Assembly (NCBI GenBank): GCA_903823115.1
Contig: CAIJRN010000026.1
Span: forward strand, 59,921-123,920
Direction of reading: 5' to 3'
DNA length: 64,000 bases
DNA from: an uncultured cyanobacterium
GTDB taxonomy: Bacteria > Cyanobacteriota > Cyanobacteriia > PCC-6307 > Cyanobiaceae
Under the pieces are notes generated by a model, which saw nothing but the letters and a program-made list of their open reading frames with translations, was not told the DNA's origin and did not search any database. This document shows, in pieces, positions 60,673 to 64,000 of this stretch. The position numbers and the translations under genes are program-made. Within the stretch, counting starts at the first letter, position 1. Each line of letters opens with the position of its first letter.

Positions 60673-61326
60673 GGTTGATCGCCGGAGTGTAGAAATGCTC
60701 GCCTGGCGCGCATTGAACCGGTGGGGGATGTCACACAGGCTGAGACGTCCAGGAGTCCCCTCAGCCGAAGCTGCTGAACAGCCACGGAGCTTCCTTCGCT
60801 CTCAAGGTCAGTCCGATCTGGGTCGCCGTTACCCCTGGGCACGGCCTCGCCGTGACGGCCCCACCGATCGAGCATCGGCGCCCGCTCACCGCTGAGCAGA
60901 CGGCTGTTGCGCATCGATCGGCTCAGAGACATCGAGGGCTTTGCCGCCGCCAGGGGAATTCACTCCGGAATCGCATGCAGACAGCCGTCCATGGTTGTGG
61001 GTGTGTTGGTTCGCCGAAACCATGGGTGCGGCCATCGATCTCGAGCGCCAAGCGTCCCTGGGGCGAGGCTGCGGGTGAGTCCTGTCTGAGAGCGCATCGG
61101 GCGTTGGCATGGGGTGCTGGTGCTGTTGGTTCGTTTTGTTCGGAACGGTCTCTGTGCGACACGCTCCTGTGGTGGAGCCTGGCCCGCGGGTTCAAGGGCG
61201 TCTGCCGTGCAGCCCGCTGTGCTGGTCGACCCCTGAACGAATACAAAAAATCGGTGACTCCCGTGCCATGGACGAGGGCCACCGATCTGAATACAAGACC
61301 TGTCAAAGGATCTCAGGGAATAGAGA
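60673..61326. other. gene-free stretch between ndhD and the RTX gene
   Basis: About 650 bp. Open frames (60642-60932 minus, 60852-61337 plus) show no motifs and odd composition. It must hold the ndhD promoter near 60700-60800 and, at 61245-61286, a terminator for the RTX gene. No tRNA fold is seen. Confidence 0.5.
61245..61286 (-). terminator. rho-independent terminator of the RTX gene
   Basis: On the minus strand ATCGGTG (61286-61280) pairs with CACCGAT (61256-61250) and is followed at once by a run of T (61250-61245). Inner CCC/GGG pairing can extend the stem. It lies 41 bp after the RTX stop. Confidence 0.75.
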
Positions 61327-63799
61327 TCAGAGGATGATGTCTGTGCCGAGGAGTATGGGGGAGCCCGTTAAGACGATTTGCATGTCTACCGTGTTGGTGC
61401 CAGAGTTGTTGAACTCCAGAACGCCACCCGCATAGCGCGCCTGACCTAGCGCACTGAAGGCAGCAGCTCCGATGAAGGTGAAGGTTTGGTTGCCGCTGAT
61501 GCCCGTGTTGGCGTCAATCGCGGCAACGTCGATCTTGTCGAACCCCGATGCAAAGTCAGCGATGATATCGCGATTGTTGCCGATAACTGACTCGGAAGTC
61601 AGGGTGTACACGAATCTGTCGCTGCCAAGGCCACCCGTGAGGCTGTCGCGGCCGGCGCCGCCGTTGATGATGTCGTTGCCGCCGGTGCCGTTGATGGTGT
61701 CGTTCCCAGCCGCGCCATTGATGGTGTCGTTGCCGCCACCGCCCGTGAGGTTGTTGGCATTGGCATTGCCATTGATGACTTGGCCGGCGGTGTCATCATT
61801 GACGATGGTGGATGTGGCGTTGGCGGTGCCCAGGGTGACGTTGCTTCCCGTCAGGTTTGACAACGTCAACTGGAACGTTTCGTTCTGCTCGACGACGACA
61901 TCGCCTGCCACGTTCACCGTGATTGTGGCGCTGGTTTGACCAGCCAGCACAGTGACCGTGCTCGAAGGGAAGGCATTGCCGATGAAATCCGCGGCATTGG
62001 CAGGGTTGGCGCCGATACCACTCACACTCCAGTTGGCTGTGATGGTCGATGCTGCCGGTGCGCTCAGGCTCACCGTGAAGATGTGAGCGGTGCTGCCGGC
62101 GTTGCCTTCATTGATCCCCGCAGCAGGGCCGCTCACGGAAACGGTCACCAGTGGGAGGATGAAATCGCCGGACGCGAGCGACGCCACGCCGGTCAGGGCG
62201 ATCTGGAAATCGGCGGCCAGATCGCCGTTGACGTTGCCGTAGAGCACGCCGGCATCGAGCCGCAGTTGGTTGGCGGCAGAGAAGGCGGCTGCTCCAATGA
62301 AGGCAAGTTGGGGATAGCCGGCGGTGCTGAAGTCCAGCTTGTCCTGGCCGCTGACGAAGTCGGTGATCGTTTCGCGGAAGAGCGGATTGTTGCCGATCTC
62401 AGCGATGTTGCCAAAGACGAAGCGATCGGCACCGGCGCCGCCCGTCAGTGTGTCGATACCAGCCCCCCCCGTCGAGCGTGTCGTTGCCGTCACCACCATC
62501 GAGGCTGTCGTTGCCCACCAGGCCCAGCAGGGTGTTGGTGCTTACGTTGCCGATGATGATGTTGTCGAGAGCATTGCCGCTGCCCTGGAGAGCCGCGGCA
62601 TTGCGCAGGGTCAGATTCTCTAATTCAGGTGACAGTGTGTAGTTGAAGGCGCCATCAATGACGGCGGTATCTTTGCCACCACCACCGAGTTCAACGATCA
62701 CATCGAGGGCCTCGCTCAGCACATAAACATCGTCTCCGACCCCTCCTTGCAGGATGTCGGCTCCCAGGCCGCCATCGAGCGTGTCGTTGAAGAGGGTGCC
62801 GATGAGCGTGTTGACACCAGCGTTGCCCAGGATCTCGAGGCCCAGGGTGAGGCCCACATTGGCGAGGGTGGCATCGATGTTGATCGCTGCCACGCCGGTG
62901 CGATCGGCGGCAGTGAGAAGGCCGGTGCCGATCACCAGCCGCTCAATGCCGGTGAAAATCTGGGCGATACCAAGAGTGTTCACGGCGCCGATGACGATGT
63001 TCTCGGCCACGGTCTGGCTGAAGCGAACCTCGTCAATCGCCAGGCCATTGCCGACGCGGAAGCTGGGGCCCTTGTTCACCAGCTGCAACTGGGTGAGGCC
63101 ACTGTCGGCGAAGTCCTGGAAGTTGAACAGGGCGACACTTTCCGAGATGTAAATATCGTCGCCCTGGCCGCCGTCCATGTTGTCGCGGCCACCCAGGGCG
63201 GCGCCACCGGTACCGGGGAGCAGAACGTCGTGGCCGCTGTCGCCCAGCAGCCGATCCCAGCCACCGCCGCCATACAGGGTGTCGTCACCTTCGGAGCCGT
63301 TCATCACATCGTCGATCGCGGCCACGGCAATGGCCGGCTCTGGATCCAGCACGCCTGCGACGAGAATTCCGTCGCCGCCATACATCAGATCAGCACCGGT
63401 ACCGCCATTCATGGCGTCGGCATCAAGGCCGCCGTACATGGTGTCGTTGCCTTCGCCACCGAACATCAACTCCAGTCCGATGCCGCCGTGCATGACGTCA
63501 TTGCCGGCTTCGCCGTAGAGAAAGTCATTTTCGCTGCCGCCATCGATGTTGTCGTCGCCAGTACCGGCGTGGATGAAATCAACGCCACTGTCGCCTTGGA
63601 TGGTGTCGTTGCCGGCTTCGCCATACACCGCGTCGTTGCCGCCGCTGGCGGAGATCTGATCGGCGAGGGCGGTGCCGACGATCACTTCACTGGCGTTGCC
63701 CACCCCATTGGGATTGAGCACGCCGCGGGCGTCCTTGTAGTTGCCGGGATTGCCAACGTAGGTGGGGCCGACATAGCCAGAACGGCCGATGGAGGCCAT
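61327..63799 (-). pseudogene. RTX/Calx-beta calcium-binding protein, split by a frameshift
   Basis: Two overlapping minus frames together encode about 820 residues. The first (63799-62399) has many GGxGxDxhx RTX nonapeptides (for example GGEGNDTMYGGLDADAMNGG) and a beta-rich middle. The second (to 61327) resumes the same repeats (GGAGIDTLTGGAGADRF), then a Calx-beta domain (about 110 residues from VSVSGPAAGINEGNAG to VNDD) and further RTX repeats. The switch occurs at eight C on the plus strand (62463-62470); seven would fuse the frames. Such proteins are exported by type I secretion and bind Ca2+. The frame is open upstream to about 63943 without an ATG, so the true N-terminus is uncertain. 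Confidence 0.85.
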
Positions 63800-63942
63800 G
63801 ATCAGGTTGCCAGCAGTGTCAAAGACTTCCTGGTCCGTGGTGGAGGCCTGCAGGTCTGCCAGGGTGAGGTGGGTGCCTTTTATTGGACAGCCTGGGCCCC
63901 TGACATCGTTAACCCCGGACGGGTAGGACAGGGTTCGGTCTC

Positions 63943-63948
63943 ATTATA
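63943..63948 (-). promoter_or_regulatory. possible -10 box for the RTX gene
   Basis: TATAAT reads on the minus strand at 63948-63943, about 144 bp before the first ATG of the RTX gene. No good -35 box is seen at the standard distance. Weak evidence on its own. Confidence 0.35.
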
Positions 63949-64000
63949 GACCTCATGGGGAGTTCTGCCTCCCAGTGCACTGTGGGGCCTTACATGGCAG

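Noticed and set aside
59140..60678. Long plus-strand open frame of about 510 codons opposite ndhD
   Set aside because: It is a shadow of ndhD: rich in Gln, His, Gly and Arg, with no motif. GC-rich genomes give long antisense frames. The same applies to 5653-6999 over ndhH, 31936-34134 over hsdR, 21823-23811 over hsdM and the upstream part of 43567-46014.
60852..61337. Plus-strand frame of 161 codons between ndhD and the RTX gene
   Set aside because: No motif, no ribosome site and it runs over the RTX terminator; probably non-coding.
62463..63799. CRISPR-like regular repeats
   Set aside because: The periodic sequence is the coding pattern of RTX nonapeptides, not identical repeats with unique spacers.

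Overview
The window comes from a GC-rich cyanobacterium, most likely a picocyanobacterium of the Synechococcus/Cyanobium group. The evidence is a phylloquinone cluster (menC, menE and a DHNA-CoA thioesterase), seven-gene coverage of the NDH-1 complex (ndhH, ndhA-I-G-E, ndhD), chlM of chlorophyll synthesis, an Rre1/Ycf29-like response regulator, a PedR-like LuxR regulator, an SLH-porin, and cyanobacterial HIP1 octamers (GCGATCGC at 303, 13589, 20080 and 44242, for example). No rRNA, tRNA, CRISPR array, integrase or transposase was seen.

Layout: 0-3.4 kb phylloquinone synthesis; 3.5-5.8 kb a secreted unknown, a decayed HicBA toxin-antitoxin pair and a DUF2752 membrane protein; 5.8-14.3 kb ndhH, rsmH, a cysteine desulfurase, a response regulator, an unusual pseudouridine synthase and small membrane or secreted proteins; 14.3-15.9 kb an orphan adenine methylase with a gene-free flank; 15.9-21.5 kb chlM, a B12/radical-SAM enzyme, nagA, purE and an AI-2E-type transporter.

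The accessory heart of the window is 21.9-34.3 kb, a co-oriented, overlapping block bounded by hsdM and hsdR of one type I restriction-modification system. Between them lie a KilA-N protein, hsdS, a DUF262-DUF1524-DUF5655 (GmrSD-like) nuclease, a duplicated scrap of the hsdS 3' end, a CopG-MazF pair, an AAA/DUF4143 ATPase and two consecutive nucleotidyltransferase-HEPN pairs. Many joints are 4-base overlaps (ATGA or GTGA), suggesting coupled expression. About 100 bp of hsdS tail is repeated on both sides of the DUF262 gene, which looks like the footprint of its insertion or of hsdS recombination.

From 34.4 to 43.9 kb come cysC, a SUI1/YciH factor, a porin, a DUF2808 protein, a PIG-V-like mannosyltransferase, trpB, a HepT-MntA toxin-antitoxin pair, an Anbu-type protease, hrcA and a rhodanese. 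From 44.0 to 54.3 kb lie a DUF3352 protein, sixA, gltA, the ndhAIGE-nadK cluster, a small gene behind a promoter that predicts a leaderless mRNA, a CYTH protein that seems to start with CTG, a PedR-like regulator and metF. From 54.6 kb to the end are an AT-richer PEP-CTERM-like protein, an HpsJ-like protein, a sugar nucleotidyltransferase, scpA, a LapA-domain protein, ndhD and a large RTX/Calx-beta protein broken by a frameshift in a run of eight G (coding strand).

All calls rest on reading the sequence and on recalled family signatures; no database search was run.
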